Origin: Prasinococcaceae sp. CCMP 1430
Lineage: Eukaryota; Prasinodermophyta; Palmophyllophyceae; Prasinococcales; Prasinococcaceae
Direction of reading: 5' to 3'
Length of the DNA: 40,882 bases
Assembly: GCA_013416795.1 (NCBI GenBank)
Contig: RQSC01001125.1
Span: 33,010 to 73,891, forward strand
Part shown: positions 11,801-20,972 of the stretch, in pieces
Layout of the letters: every line of letters begins with the position of its first letter
Position numbering within the stretch: the first letter of the stretch is position 1
Translations under genes and position numbers: made by a program
Notes under the pieces: generated by a model
Database searches by the model: none
What the model was told of the DNA's origin: nothing
What the model saw: only the letters and a program-made list of their open reading frames with translations

Positions 11801-13404
11801 CTACAGCGAGGAAGCGTGCGAAGTGGCTTCCACTGCCGACCGGCGATGCGCGTGGTTCCCCGACGCGACAAGCCGAGCAGGCGTGGGCAGGTGCAAGGAG
11901 ATTCACGACGAGAACCAGTGCGAGGCACGCTCCTCGCGCAGGAGCTGCGAGGGTAGTTGGGAGGACTGCATGTGGGCAAGCGGCGAGAGGTTCACGCGCT
12001 GTCAGAGCAGCCCTCAGTCGTGTCACGAATACAGCGAAAACGACGGCGAATTGATCTCGGCTTGCGCATCGCACGGCGACGGCACGACGTGCGCAGTGCG
12101 AACAGACTTGGAGTGGTCCAGCTGCGAAGATGTGCAATACGGCATACCTGGCGGCTGGAGTGTCGACCGCACTTATTGTGACGACGCCTCCGTAGAGGGG
12201 TGTTCGAGCAAGAGCAACCGCAAGGTTGGCTGCGTGGTGAGCGAGCCCACCTGGATGCATCCCGAGGGCGTGTGCGTTCTTGGGGCCACCGTCGCCGACG
12301 TCACCGAGCTCGAGATCGTCAGGGGGCGCGCGACGAGCGCCCTCGTGGGCACACGCGTGCGCGTCGAGGGAATCGTGACGGCGTCCGGGGTGGGCCCATC
12401 CGAAGAGTTCTCGTATGTGCAGCACGACGGCGCCGGCGTGGCGGTGCGATTGCCCTTGCGCAGGGGGCAGCGCGTTGCGATCACCGCGTACGTGGGCTAC
12501 GAGGTGCGACCGTGGATGCGCGCTCGTTCTCGCGTGGCGCGCGCATGCGCTTGGCGCTGGCGCGAGCGCCCATGCAAAGGTAGCTGACAGAACGGGGCGG
12601 CGTCCCGCACGCGCGCGACGCGCACGCACACACTCACTACCGCCGAAAAGGACGGGCGGGCATCTCTCGCATTCCCCTCGGTGTCCTATCTGGGCGCCGC
12701 CACCAGCAAGGAGCTTCGGAATGCTGTGGCCGAGACCACCATCTCCGCGCTGCAGTACGACGTGGCCGTAGGCACGCTGGTATCTATACAGGGAGTGATG
12801 CTCGGCAACTCCTGGGGTGAATGGGACTACCCCAGGCGTTTCGACGCCTTCGATGGCAACTTCCGGGAGCTGCGAATCGCATTCAGGTGGTACCTCAAGG
12901 AGGACGAGGACGATCATGACCTGGGCGAGCTGGATGTCTCCTCCGGTGACTACCTCGCGTCGGTCGTGGGGTTGGTGCTCATCATTGATGGTGCGCAATG
13001 CGCACGTGTGTGTCCGCCGCCTGCGCGTACAGCACTGCTTTTTCGTGGGTCGGAGTAGAGAGTGGCGTGGTGGGTGGTTTGCAAAGAGGACAAGCGTGCA
13101 ATGTGCTAACGCGATCCACCGCGGTCGGGCCCGCCGCCGCCGCGCCGCAGATGAGCTCACGCTCGTGCCGAGGGACCGCGACGACGTCGTGGTGGGCAGG
13201 CCCCCCGCGGACGACGACTCGAAGAAGAAGAAGAAGAAGAGCAAGAAGAAGGAATCGGCCAAGAAAGCCAAGAAGGCCAAGAAACTCTCCAAGAAGCAGG
13301 TCAAGAAGCTCTGCAAAAAGGCCAAGTCGAAGAAGAAGTGCAGGAAGGGCGACGCCAAGAAGCACTGCTCCTTTAGCAAGAAGAAGGGCTGCGCCCCGAA
13401 ATAG
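5878..13404 (+). CDS. Very large secreted cysteine-rich modular protein, function unknown
   Basis: ATG 5878 begins a clear signal peptide (short basic start, Leu/Ala core, AGAQV). Modelled exons: 5878-about 6033 (3' limit uncertain), 6218-6535, 6739-7049, 7206-7563, 7695-7815, 7958-10125, 10422-12503, 12651-12990, 13151-13404. All phases fit, giving about 2,000 residues. The N-terminal third carries modules with CPxDC and C-x(3-7)-[EQ]YG-x2-C signatures. From about 8880 to 12270 there is a long array of PSI/plexin-like repeats (C..C.W....C...P..C with Asp/Glu before Cys). Then comes a roughly 170-residue Cys-poor part resembling the OB-fold found in extracellular nucleases (TRVRVEGIVTA, YVQHDGAGVAVR). 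The protein ends in a Lys-rich tail with a few Cys. I recognise no catalytic domain. An extracellular, cell-wall, scale or adhesion role is inferred only from the signal peptide and Cys content. The exon 1/2 junction is unresolved: frame 1 stops at 6088, and either the GT at 6034 or a non-GT donor could be used. Confidence 0.8.
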
Positions 13405-13755
13405 GCACAGGGCGCCACACGCGCTCGGGCGCCTGTAGCAGAAGACACGGGCGTGCACCTGCCCATTAGCGCACGCTCGGGGAAGGCAAGCCCGCAGCGC
13501 ACGGGCTGTGCTCGTCATCGAGCGTGCCGCGGCTGCGCCCACGCGTTCGTAAGTCTTCCTGACGTTCCTGGCGCCGGCGCCCGCTTCCGTCGCGCGAAGC
13601 AGACAGAGGGGGGAGAAATGGAGGCTCGTTTAAAAATAAAAAATGGGGGCTTGTCCGTCCGGGAGACCTGGCACGCCGCTGCGCGCCACACGCACGGGCG
13701 CGCGCGCACGCGCGCGCACACGTGCGTGCGAGCACACACACACGCACACACGCAC
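13405..13755. other. Intergenic region upstream of TXNL4A
   Basis: It is GC-rich except for an A/T-rich patch at about 13628-13647 (TTTAAAAATAAAAAA) about 110 bases before the TXNL4A start, a plausible TATA-like promoter element. A mixed CACG/CACA repeat runs up to the ATG. No gene seen. Confidence 0.5.
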
Positions 13756-14400
13756 ATGAGTTATCTCATCCCGCACCTGGCCAACGGCTGGGAGGTTGAC
13801 CAGGCCATCCTCAGCGAGGAGGAGCGCGTGGTGATCATGCGCTTTGGCACCGACGGCGACGCGACGTGCATGCTCATGGATGAGGTCCTCGCGGGCATCA
13901 TGGACAAGATCAAGAACTTCGCAGGTGTGGAACGCCGGGCGAGAGCGCGCGAGCGCGAGCGCGAGCGCGAGCGCGAGCGCGAGTGCGTGCGCGTGCGCGT
14001 ACGCTTGCGCCGCAGCCGCAGATGCGGCGCAACGCTGACGCGCTGCGGCGCAACGCTAACGCACCGGCGCGCCGCTGCTGTGCCCGTCTACCCCACGCTC
14101 CCACCCACCCATCCCTCGCGTGCGCTGCGGACGAGTGCAGTCGTGTACTGCGTGGACAACCAGAAAGTGCCGGACTTCAACTCGATGTACGAGCTTTACG
14201 ATCCGTGCACGGTCATGTTCTTCTTCCGGAACAAGCACATCATGGTGGACCTGGGCACGGGCAACAACAACAAGATCAACTGGGCGCTCACCGACAAGCA
14301 AGAGTTCATCGACATCGTGGAGACCGTGTTCAAGGGCGCGAGGAAGGGCCGCGGCCTCGTGGTCTCGCCCAAGGACTACTCCACCAAGCTCCGGTACTAG
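13756..14400 (+). CDS. TXNL4A: U5 snRNP thioredoxin-like protein TXNL4A / Dim1 / Dib1
   Basis: Two exons, 13756-13924 and 14141-14400, intron 13925-14140 (gtgtgg...gtgcag), phase 1. The predicted protein has 142 residues, exactly the length of human TXNL4A. It is a component of the U5 snRNP and U4/U6.U5 tri-snRNP needed for spliceosome activation in the nucleus. Family signatures are nearly invariant: MSYLIPHL at the start, VVIMRFG, YELYDPCTVMFFFRNKHIM, DLGTGNNNKINWA, and SPKDYSTKLRY at the C terminus. The join NFA|VVYCVD restores the expected strand. The fold is thioredoxin-like but, as usual for the family, lacks the redox CxxC. ATG 13756 starts the conserved N terminus, so the start is certain. 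The intron contains a GAGCGC hexanucleotide repeat. Confidence 0.97.
   Translation: MSYLIPHLANGWEVDQAILSEEERVVIMRFGTDGDATCMLMDEVLAGIMDKIKNFAGVERRARARERERERERERECVRVRVRLRRSRRCGATLTRCGATLTHRRAAAVPVYPTLPPTHPSRALRTSAVVYCVDNQKVPDFNSMYELYDPCTVMFFFRNKHIMVDLGTGNNNKINWALTDKQEFIDIVETVFKGARKGRGLVVSPKDYSTKLRY
13951..13983. repeat. GAGCGC hexanucleotide tandem repeat in the TXNL4A intron
   Basis: Five perfect GAGCGC units plus a partial one, continuing into degenerate GTGCGC sequence. It is intronic and shifts no reading frame. Confidence 0.85.
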
Positions 14401-14575
14401 CACCTGGGGTCGGGCAACCCACATACAGTATGTATACCACTCCCCAGTGTATTTGTATTCTTGCCGATGGCCCATCGCCCGCGCGCCTGCGCGCGTGGGC
14501 TGGCGCAGTGCGGTGCTCATGAGGGCGCGTGCTGCGCGCGCGGCCCTGCGCAGAGCAACATGTTCTTTACTGTGC

Positions 14576-15452
14576 CTACCAGGTTCCGACGGCGTGCTGC
14601 GAGGGGTTCTCATAGGCCTTGAGGTCCCACTTTGTGCCCACGGCGAACGGCTCGCTGATTTTGACACCCGCGTCCGTGACTGTGCCCATGACGAACTTGT
14701 TGATTGAGTTCTTGTCGCGGTAGTAACACACGGACAGGCAGCGCTCCATCAGCGCGCGCGCCTCCACGGCGCTCATGTCCGGCCTGTGCTCAGCGCGCAG
14801 CAGCGGGATGGCCAGGTGGTTGCCGAAGCCCGTGGCAATCATGTCATCTTTGTACGCAATCCCCAGCAGGTTGACCGACCCCAGGAAGCTTTCCCCCTTG
14901 CTGCGACCGGCGACCACGAGCGAGTTCCACAACGGGTCGAGCTTCGAGCGCCTGTTGTACATCACGCGCGTCAGGTAGCTGTGGACCTCCTTGGGCTCCA
15001 GCGGTGCGCCGTCATCCTCACAGAAGTCGTCGGTGGCGATCTCGTCCAGGTACTTCATGATCTGTGTGGCGTCCGACACCTCGCCGCCGAAACCAAGGCA
15101 CGTCGTCTCGTTCACCTTCTTAATGCGCACGACGTCCTTGTAGCGCAAGGTCGAGCCGTAGGCGGCCAGTGTGTCCGCGGCGATCATCACGCCGTCCGCG
15201 TACGTGAACGCCACCACGGATGTGCCCGTCACGTACTGGGTTGCGCGCGGCAGCGGCAACAGGCGCAGGCATCAGACCGCGTTTTCGCACCGCGGCAGCG
15301 AGCGTTGGGCGAGGCGAGTGGGTCAGCGTACGTGCTCGGCCGCGCGTGAATGGCACTCGCAGCGAGCGCGGCCGTGAGCAGTCAATCAAAGGTCGGCGCT
15401 CTGGGAGCGGCATTCCCGAGCGCCCCGCCGCGGTGCTCCTGCGCAGCGCCAT
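14576..15452 (-). CDS. PSMB4: 20S proteasome subunit beta type-4 (beta7)
   Basis: The main exon, 15235-14576, is secure and encodes about 219 residues. It starts at YVTGTSVVAF, continues through ADTLAAYGSTLRYKDV, SYLTRVMYNRRSKLDPLWN and GFGNHLAIPLLR, and ends NPSQHAVGTW. This matches the non-catalytic beta7 subunit and is closest in style to plant PBG1. The protein is part of the 20S core; this subunit has no proteolytic threonine activity. No ATG is in frame before 15235, where an AG acceptor (acccag) sits behind a pyrimidine-rich stretch, so a first exon must lie upstream. A phase-compatible candidate is 15452-15357 (begins MALRRSTAAG, donor gtgcca), giving 251 residues in all; this exon is a guess. 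The gene converges on TXNL4A with about 175 bases between stops. Confidence 0.9.
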
Positions 15453-16184
15453 GCTGCACGCACCGGGTACTTTGTGTGCGACTTCGGCCCCGCGCGCCCG
15501 GGCAGCTCCACCGCCGGCGGCGCCGACCGCGCGGGCGCGACGCCACGCGAGCGAGCGCATGCGATCCTGCCGGCATCTGGAACGCCATATCGCGCGCCGT
15601 CGCCCGCACGGGCGGGGGTGCGAGGCGGCGCCCCTCGCGCCTCGTGCGCGCAGTGGGCTGCGCAGCACGTGCCGAGCGCGTCGCGCGCGCGCGCGCCGGC
15701 AGATCTTCCGCTCGCCGAAACCGCTGCGCCGAAAGCGCTGCGCTCCGCAGTTTCGATTGGCGATCCGCAGCCCGCGGCGCGCATGGGCGCCCATAGCGGA
15801 ACGCAGAGCGCAGGACCGGACGGGACTTTGAAATCCGCACGCGGGTGCCAACGCGATACCAATGCGCAATGCGAACATATTGACATTGGTGCATGCAGGT
15901 GCACCTGCACAGCGCACGCGCGGTCCTCCACTGCGTGCGCCGCGATGAGCGGCCAGTGAGTGCGGGCGCTGCAGAGCCCCCCGTGCACGGCATGGCACAG
16001 CGCGGTGCAGGCAGGGCTGCACAGAGCGCGCGCAGCGCAGGGGAGTGCGGTGGAGCGAGAGCGAGCGGTGGAGAATTGATTGAAGGTGTTGTAGTTACAT
16101 GTGCGGCGCCGCTCTGTGGTGCCGCCCCGCCGCGGGGAAGAGTGCCCGCGCGGCGAGGCCCTGGCAGAAAGGCGTAGCTTAGAA
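15453..16184. other. GC-rich intergenic region, no gene supported
   Basis: Several long open frames exist on both strands, but they are rich in Arg, Ala and Pro, have weak third-position bias and match no family. They are what GC-rich non-coding DNA produces. The region probably holds the PSMB4 promoter and the 3' UTR of the next minus-strand gene. Confidence 0.55.
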
Positions 16185-16724
16185 TTACTTGGCGACAGGG
16201 ATGGTCGCCTTCACCGCAGCGGCGAGATCCGCGTCGGTGGTCCACGGCGGGAAGCTCCACTTCTTGTCCACCTTCGCGAGCGGGCGAGCGGGCGGGCGGG
16301 CAGACGCATTCGCAGCGAGCGCGAGGGATCACGCGGCGCGGCGCAGGCAGAGGTCAGGGCGCGTGCGCATGTCCATGTCAGCGCTAGCGCAGGCATGTGC
16401 GCGCTTGCCGGCGCGCTGCACGCAGGATTTCCCAACGAGCGCTTCCGCCGCGAGCGTTGCCGGCAAGGCCGCGCGGTCGCGCACAGGCGAACGCACCATC
16501 GTCGTGACGTCGTACTCGTGGTCCGGGACCGCCGGCTGAGTGTTCTCGATGAATTTGCCGTAGAAGCGGCCGGACAGAGTGAGCCAGTCCGTGCCGCGGA
16601 CATGGACGCCGGCCTCGAGGAGGCCCCAGTAAATCATGCCGAGGCAAACGTAGAGGGTAAGCAGGATTGCCGTGATGCGCGCCCAGTCCTTGGGGTAGAT
16701 GCCAAGGATCTTGCCGGCGTTGCT
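16185..16724 (-). CDS. Small single-pass membrane protein, 5' end unresolved
   Basis: Two exons, 16724-16497 and 16271-16185, intron 16496-16272 (gtgcgt...cgaag), phase 0; 104 residues are visible. The first exon begins after a caacag acceptor preceded by an exceptionally long pyrimidine tract (about 16736-16770), so at least one upstream exon is missing from the model. The visible protein has a short basic N-terminal part (KILGIYPKDWAR), one hydrophobic segment of about 22 residues (ITAILLTLYVCLGMIYWGLL), then an aromatic-rich extramembrane part ending KATIPVAK. The layout (short N tail, LG-x4-DW, one membrane span) loosely recalls P-type-ATPase beta subunits. The similarity is too weak to name it. 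Confidence 0.6.
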
Positions 16725-17627
16725 CTGTTGAAGAGGATCAGTGGGGATGAGGGGAGGGGGGGGGGGGGTAGAAGGACCGTCAGTGCGTGCGCTGCACGTG
16801 CACTTGTGCCGGCGCACATCACATTCCTTTCCACACTGGGCACAAGCACGCGCGCGCACGCCCACACGCAGACGGCACCGGGACCGCTCGGCAGCGTGGG
16901 CCCGCGAGCACGCATGCACGACCGGGCGCGATCCCTACGGCGCCTGCAGGTGCATCAGCGGCAGCGGCCGGCCGCGGCCACCGCTGCTGCAGCCGCCCCG
17001 CCCACTGGCGGGTGGGCGGTGGATGGGTTTGGGACGGAGCGGCGCTGCCATTTTTCCTGCCGCATTTCGTGCGCTTTTCCCCAGCAGGCTTGCGGGCGCG
17101 CGCGCCGGGGTGTGCCCACTCCTCCCGCCTCCCTCCCTCCCTCTCCACGCCCCCGATCGACGCGCTCGAGGTTCGGGCGGGACGCGCGTCGCAAGTGCCG
17201 TGATGGCATCGCGGAGGTGCGCGCGCGGGCGTGCAGGGATAGGCGCGCGCGGCCGACGTCGCGCGCGCGCGCGCGCGAGCACCCCCGCCCGCCCACCCCA
17301 AAAAGCCCAAAAAACGGTGCAAAAAGTGACAAGAGAAAACCCTCAGCGTACACACGCACGCACAGGGGCGCGGGCGTGCACGCACTGGGGCCACGCCGTC
17401 GCCAACCGACGCGCGCACCTGCCAATCGCAAACACGCGTCCGCGCGCCTTCGGATTGGGAGCAGTCAAGCAGCGCGTCGATTCATGGAGTCTGGTCAGAG
17501 GCGCGGAGCGAGACTCAGGGGCAAGTGTCAAACTCAAGTTTTGCGTTCAACAACATTGGCGTGTGTGATCCAGCGACAAGCGCAACGGCGTCTGTCGCCA
17601 CGGGTGGCGCGTGGGCCGTGCCGACGC
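16725..17627. other. GC-rich region between the small membrane gene and PiT
   Basis: It should contain the missing 5' exon(s) of the small membrane protein and the PiT 3' UTR. A long minus-strand pyrimidine tract lies at its left end. A short A-rich patch (about 17300-17340) and alternating GC repeats (about 17262-17278) are present. I could not choose a first exon. Confidence 0.5.
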
Positions 17628-17882
17628 TTAGCGGCCGGCATCCGCGACGATGAGCTCCAGCGGCTTCTGCACGGTGGGGGCGTACACGCCGCTGGCGAAC
17701 ACCAGCGCCACGCCCGAGCCCACGATCACCAGGGTGAGGATCCAGCCGAGGACCACCTTGCCCAGCAGCTTGTAGTTGACGCCCTTCGAGCCCTCCATCC
17801 ACGCAACGGCGGAGGTGGCGCCCACCTGGCAATGCGTGGTGGACAGCGGCCAGCCCTGGCGCGAGCCGATGATGATCACCAG
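17628..17882 (-). CDS. Inorganic phosphate transporter, PiT (PHO4) family, C-terminal end only
   Basis: The frame ends at TAA 17630-17628 and is open rightwards to the N at 17883. About 84 residues are visible. They contain the PiT C-terminal signature GWPLSTTHCQVGA, followed by VNYKLLGKVVLGWILTLVIVGSGVALVFASGVYAP, which matches the last cytosolic loop and final transmembrane helix of Na+- or H+-coupled phosphate permeases. Full-length family members have about 450-600 residues, so most of the protein is absent. Beyond the N the sequence is a CG repeat with no coding continuation, which points to an assembly break rather than a natural truncation. Family assignment is strong; completeness is not. 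Confidence 0.85.
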   Translation of the reverse strand: MVIIIGSRQGWPLSTTHCQVGATSAVAWMEGSKGVNYKLLGKVVLGWILTLVIVGSGVALVFASGVYAPTVQKPLELIVADAGR

Positions 17883-17883
17883 N
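17883..17883. other. Single ambiguous base (N), probable assembly junction
   Basis: One N interrupts the PiT coding sequence, and coding similarity ends exactly here. The sequence to the right is CG-repeat and then A/T-rich. Confidence 0.7.
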
Positions 17884-18429
17884 ACGCGCGCGCGCCGGGC
17901 GACCGGCCGCGGGACGCCGCGTTTCGGCGCCGCGCCACCGCGTTTTATTAGACTAGACTAGACTACATATTCGTAGTTTTATTTGGCTCCCGCCGTGACA
18001 CATTCTCTGACGCGCGGCGTGGGGCGAATGCGCTTTGACGAGTCAAAATCAAAATCAAAATAAAAATAAAAATAAAAAAGCCGTCGGTGGCACAGGCCAA
18101 ACAGCAGGCAGCAGGAGCGTGCGACCCACGAAAAAGCAACACGAAAACCTCTCAACCGCACGCACTTTTTAATCTAAGAAAAAGAACAGAAAAGAAGAGA
18201 AAAACGGGCGAAAAAAAAAGGCGGCCGGACGCGGCACCCGAACGGGCGGGGAGCGGCGACGCGCCGGTCCGCGCCGCGCGCGGGAGCGCAGCGCTCGCGG
18301 CGGCGGGCGACGCGTCTGCGGCGTGGGTGCGTGTGCGTGTGCGTGTGTCTGTGTGTGTGTGGCCAGGGGGCGTCAGACGCACGCCTTGGCGCGCGGGGGG
18401 TGCCGGCGCGGGCGCGCGCGGGGGTAGCG
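17884..18429. other. A/T-rich island and region upstream of the Tctex1-type gene
   Basis: No gene seen. It contains four GACTA-like units (about 17951-17968), an A-rich repeat (18042-18079) and further A-rich sequence to about 18225. A GT-rich repeat follows (about 18326-18360). It may include the promoter of the dynein light chain gene. Confidence 0.6.
18042..18079. repeat. A-rich (TCAAAA/TAAAAA) short tandem repeat
   Basis: Tandem hexamers TCAAAA then TAAAAA. Conspicuous because the surrounding DNA is strongly GC-rich. Confidence 0.85.
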
Positions 18430-18978
18430 ATGGACGAGGACGAGCAGGGGCTCACCGAGGAGCAGCTCGTCGACCATGAGGAGATGGACACGATCATCCG
18501 CGAGGTGCGCGAGCGGCCGCGCGGGCGAGGCGGGCGCCGCCGGTGTGTGGACGAGTCGGAGGCCGCGTGACAGCGCGCGTTGGCGAGTGGCATGTCCCTG
18601 GCGCGCGCGATCGGATGTTCCCGTCGCCTGCGCGCGCCCCCCTCGGCGCGGCTGGTGTCGGCGAGAAAGCGCTGACGGCCATGCGCACGCGCGCACGAAC
18701 CGCAGTCGATCGAATCGGTGCTGAACGACCAGTCGTTCGCGCTGGCAAAGATTGACACGTGGTCGAACAACGTCATCGAGGCATGCCTCAAGCGCTGCTC
18801 GGCGCTGGGCAAGCCTTTCAAATACGTGGCCACAGCGCACCTCGCGCAGAAGGCCGGCGCGGGCATGCACGTGGCGAGCACGAGCCTCACCGACCCGCGG
18901 ACCGATGGCAAACTCTCAGTCACGTGGGGCAACAACACCATGCAGTGCGTGGTCACTGTCTACTGGGTTTCTATCTAG
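18430..18978 (+). CDS. Tctex1-type dynein light chain (DYNLT family)
   Basis: Two exons, 18430-18504 and 18706-18978, intron 18505-18705 (gtgcgc...ccgcag), phase 0, 115 residues (human DYNLT1 has 113). Tctex1 light chains are homodimeric cargo and assembly subunits of cytoplasmic and flagellar dyneins. Exon 1 gives a short acidic N terminus. Exon 2 contains the family core: ALAKIDTWSNNVIEACLKR, FKYVATAHLAQKAGAGMHVAS, DGKLSVTWGNNTMQCVVTVYWVSI, ending exactly as DYNLT1/3 end. ATG 18430 is the natural start. Together with DNAI3 it is the second dynein subunit in the window. The subtype (cytoplasmic or axonemal) cannot be told from sequence alone. Confidence 0.94.
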
Positions 18979-19175
18979 CTAGGCACGCGTACATGCGCAC
19001 GCGGGCGTGGGAATGGCGTCGCGACCGCGGACACGCGCGCGCATGTTTGTTCAATATGTGCATGAGTAGGACAGACTCTCTCCCTCTCTCGCGCGCGCTT
19101 GCGCTGCGTGCGGGAAGTTGTGTACATACATTTACAGCAGCACGTCCTGATGGCTCGGTTTTGTGGCACGCAGCC

Positions 19176-20972
19176 TCACGGCAGCCTGTGGGTGGCATCT
19201 GCCAACAGGCCGGCGTGCGTGCACTCGAACGCACGGTGCTTGTAGACGAACATGGCCACGTGCGTCACGGCCACGTATGCGAGAGCGAGCGCCGTGCGCG
19301 TGCTCATGCCTCGAGGCAGAACGCGCGTGGCACCGCGCGAGGTCGACGTCGACGGCTTGGACGTGCGCGGCTCGCCATCCTCCGCCTCGATCGTGATGCT
19401 CGAGAGCGGAACGTGCAGGCTCTCGAGAGCACTCTTGCGCGGCGCGCGCCGACTGGCGCTTGCTGTCGTCGCCTGTGCGTGCGCGCGCGCATCCTCGGCA
19501 TCGCGACGAGCGTGCTCCGCGGCATCCTCCGCAGCGGTGACGCGCGCGCGAAGCGCGGCGATTTCGTCGGCGCCGACCTCAGCAACACTTGCCCTGCGAA
19601 CAGAGCTCGCCTCCTGGGCGCGCTCCGCCGCTGCGCGCGCCTCGGCCTGGGCAGTCGCAGCGCGCTCGTCTGCGGCGCGGCGTGCCATGGCGAGCTCGCG
19701 TGCGTCGTCGTTTGCTGCGGCGGCGCGCACCTCGGCCTCGGCGATCAGCTTGCGCGCATTGGCAAGCTCCCCCTCAGCGGCGGCCGCTCGCGTCTCGGCC
19801 GCACTCGCCGCAGCCTCGACCGCGGAGAGCTTGGCAGCGCTTGCCGCGTGCGTACTCGCGAGTGCAGCGGTGAGCTCCTCCTCACGCGCGGCACGCGACG
19901 CGGCTTCGGCGCGAAGCGCCGCATTGCGCGAACGCTCCGAGTCTGCCTCTTCCGCTCTTGTCGCGGCCTCGGCGCGTGCCATGACCAGTGCGTCGCGTTC
20001 GCGCGCGAGCTCGGTTCGCAGCGCCGTGACTTCCGCCTGCAGCGCACCCTGCACGTTCACGGCCTCGTCGCGCACCCGCGCTGCAGCCGCATCGAGCGTT
20101 GCGCTGAACGTCGCCGCGCGTCGCGCGTTCGCCTCCTCGACTTCAGCAACGCGCGCCTCGGCGGCGTCTGCTCGCTGGATCGCCTCCGAAAGCGTGCGCT
20201 CTGCGGCCTCGGCGCGCAGCATCGCCGCCTCTCGTGCGCTCTCCGCGGCGAGCGCCGCGTCCCTCGCGAGCGCCGCGTCCTCGCTCGCCGCTCGTGCGGC
20301 CTCGCGCAGCGCTCCTGCTTCGGCGCGCTCCGCCTCAGCAACGCGTTGGGCAGCTGCGCAGCGCTCCTCCAATGCGAGCGCCTCAGCGGCGCCGCCGTTC
20401 GCTCTTGCAGCGCCACGCTTCAGCTCTGCCAGCTCCGCGCCCACGCGATGCGCCTCCGCGCGCGCCTCCTTCGCCTGCCGCCTGTACGCGTCGGCCGCTC
20501 CAGCGCTGCTCTCGGCGGCGTCGCTCGCACGCGCGCGCTCGCCAGCAGCCGCGCGCAGCTCCTTCTCCGCGCGTGCGCAATCTGCCCGCAGCGCGTCTCG
20601 CTCGGCACGCAGGGCGGCCGCCTCGTCCGCGGACGCGTCTGCCTCAGCCTGCAGGCCCCGCATGCGCGTCTCCAGGCGCTCGGCGAGCGCCGCGACGCGC
20701 GCCTCAGTCGCGCGCCTCTCGTCGGCCTCTCGCGCCGCAGCATCGCGCGAGGCGGCGGCGTCCGCCTGCGCCACCGCCAGCGCCGCGCGTAGCGCCGCCT
20801 CCCCCGACGGCCCGCCCACGTCCCCTGTCCCGACGCCGACGCCCGCCCCGCTCCGCGCGCCCGCCGCCGCGCCGCAGCCCCTGGCACGCCCTCGCGGCTC
20901 TCGAGCCCCCCAGCCCCCCACCACCCTCCTCGGGGAGGCGCACCTGCGCCGCCCGCGTGCCTGTGCCACCAC
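19176..20972 (-). CDS. Tail-anchored Ala/Glu/Arg coiled-coil protein, golgin-84/CASP-like
   Basis: About 598 residues are visible. From about residue 60 to 500 it is an uninterrupted Ala/Glu/Arg-rich coiled coil with heptad-like spacing. A Ser/Thr-rich linker follows, then one hydrophobic segment near the C terminus (TALALAYVAVTHVAMFVY) and a short 20-residue tail. A long cytosolic coiled coil with a C-terminal anchor is the architecture of Golgi tethers. The segment has Tyr and His spaced Y-x4-H, as in golgin-84 and CASP membrane spans. This is inference from architecture and a short motif, not overall similarity. The frame has no ATG at its open end (20972 is a GTG codon), and the first in-frame Met is about residue 105, so an upstream exon is likely. 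The very high third-position GC supports this strand; the equally long plus-strand frame is its shadow. Confidence 0.75.
   Translation of the reverse strand: MVAQARGRRRCASPRRVVGGWGAREPRGRARGCGAAAGARSGAGVGVGTGDVGGPSGEAALRAALAVAQADAAASRDAAAREADERRATEARVAALAERLETRMRGLQAEADASADEAAALRAERDALRADCARAEKELRAAAGERARASDAAESSAGAADAYRRQAKEARAEAHRVGAELAELKRGAARANGGAAEALALEERCAAAQRVAEAERAEAGALREAARAASEDAALARDAALAAESAREAAMLRAEAAERTLSEAIQRADAAEARVAEVEEANARRAATFSATLDAAAARVRDEAVNVQGALQAEVTALRTELARERDALVMARAEAATRAEEADSERSRNAALRAEAASRAAREEELTAALASTHAASAAKLSAVEAAASAAETRAAAAEGELANARKLIAEAEVRAAAANDDARELAMARRAADERAATAQAEARAAAERAQEASSVRRASVAEVGADEIAALRARVTAAEDAAEHARRDAEDARAHAQATTASASRRAPRKSALESLHVPLSSITIEAEDGEPRTSKPSTSTSRGATRVLPRGMSTRTALALAYVAVTHVAMFVYKHRAFECTHAGLLADATHRLP

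Noticed and set aside
10908-13502. Long minus-strand open frames opposite the cysteine-rich gene
   Set aside because: The plus strand has ordered Cys modules, splice phases and a coherent end; the minus frames have none.
15382-16332. 316-codon minus-strand open frame between PSMB4 and the small membrane gene
   Set aside because: Arg/Ala/Pro-rich, no motif, random third-position pattern. It contains the real small exon 16271-16185 only in part.
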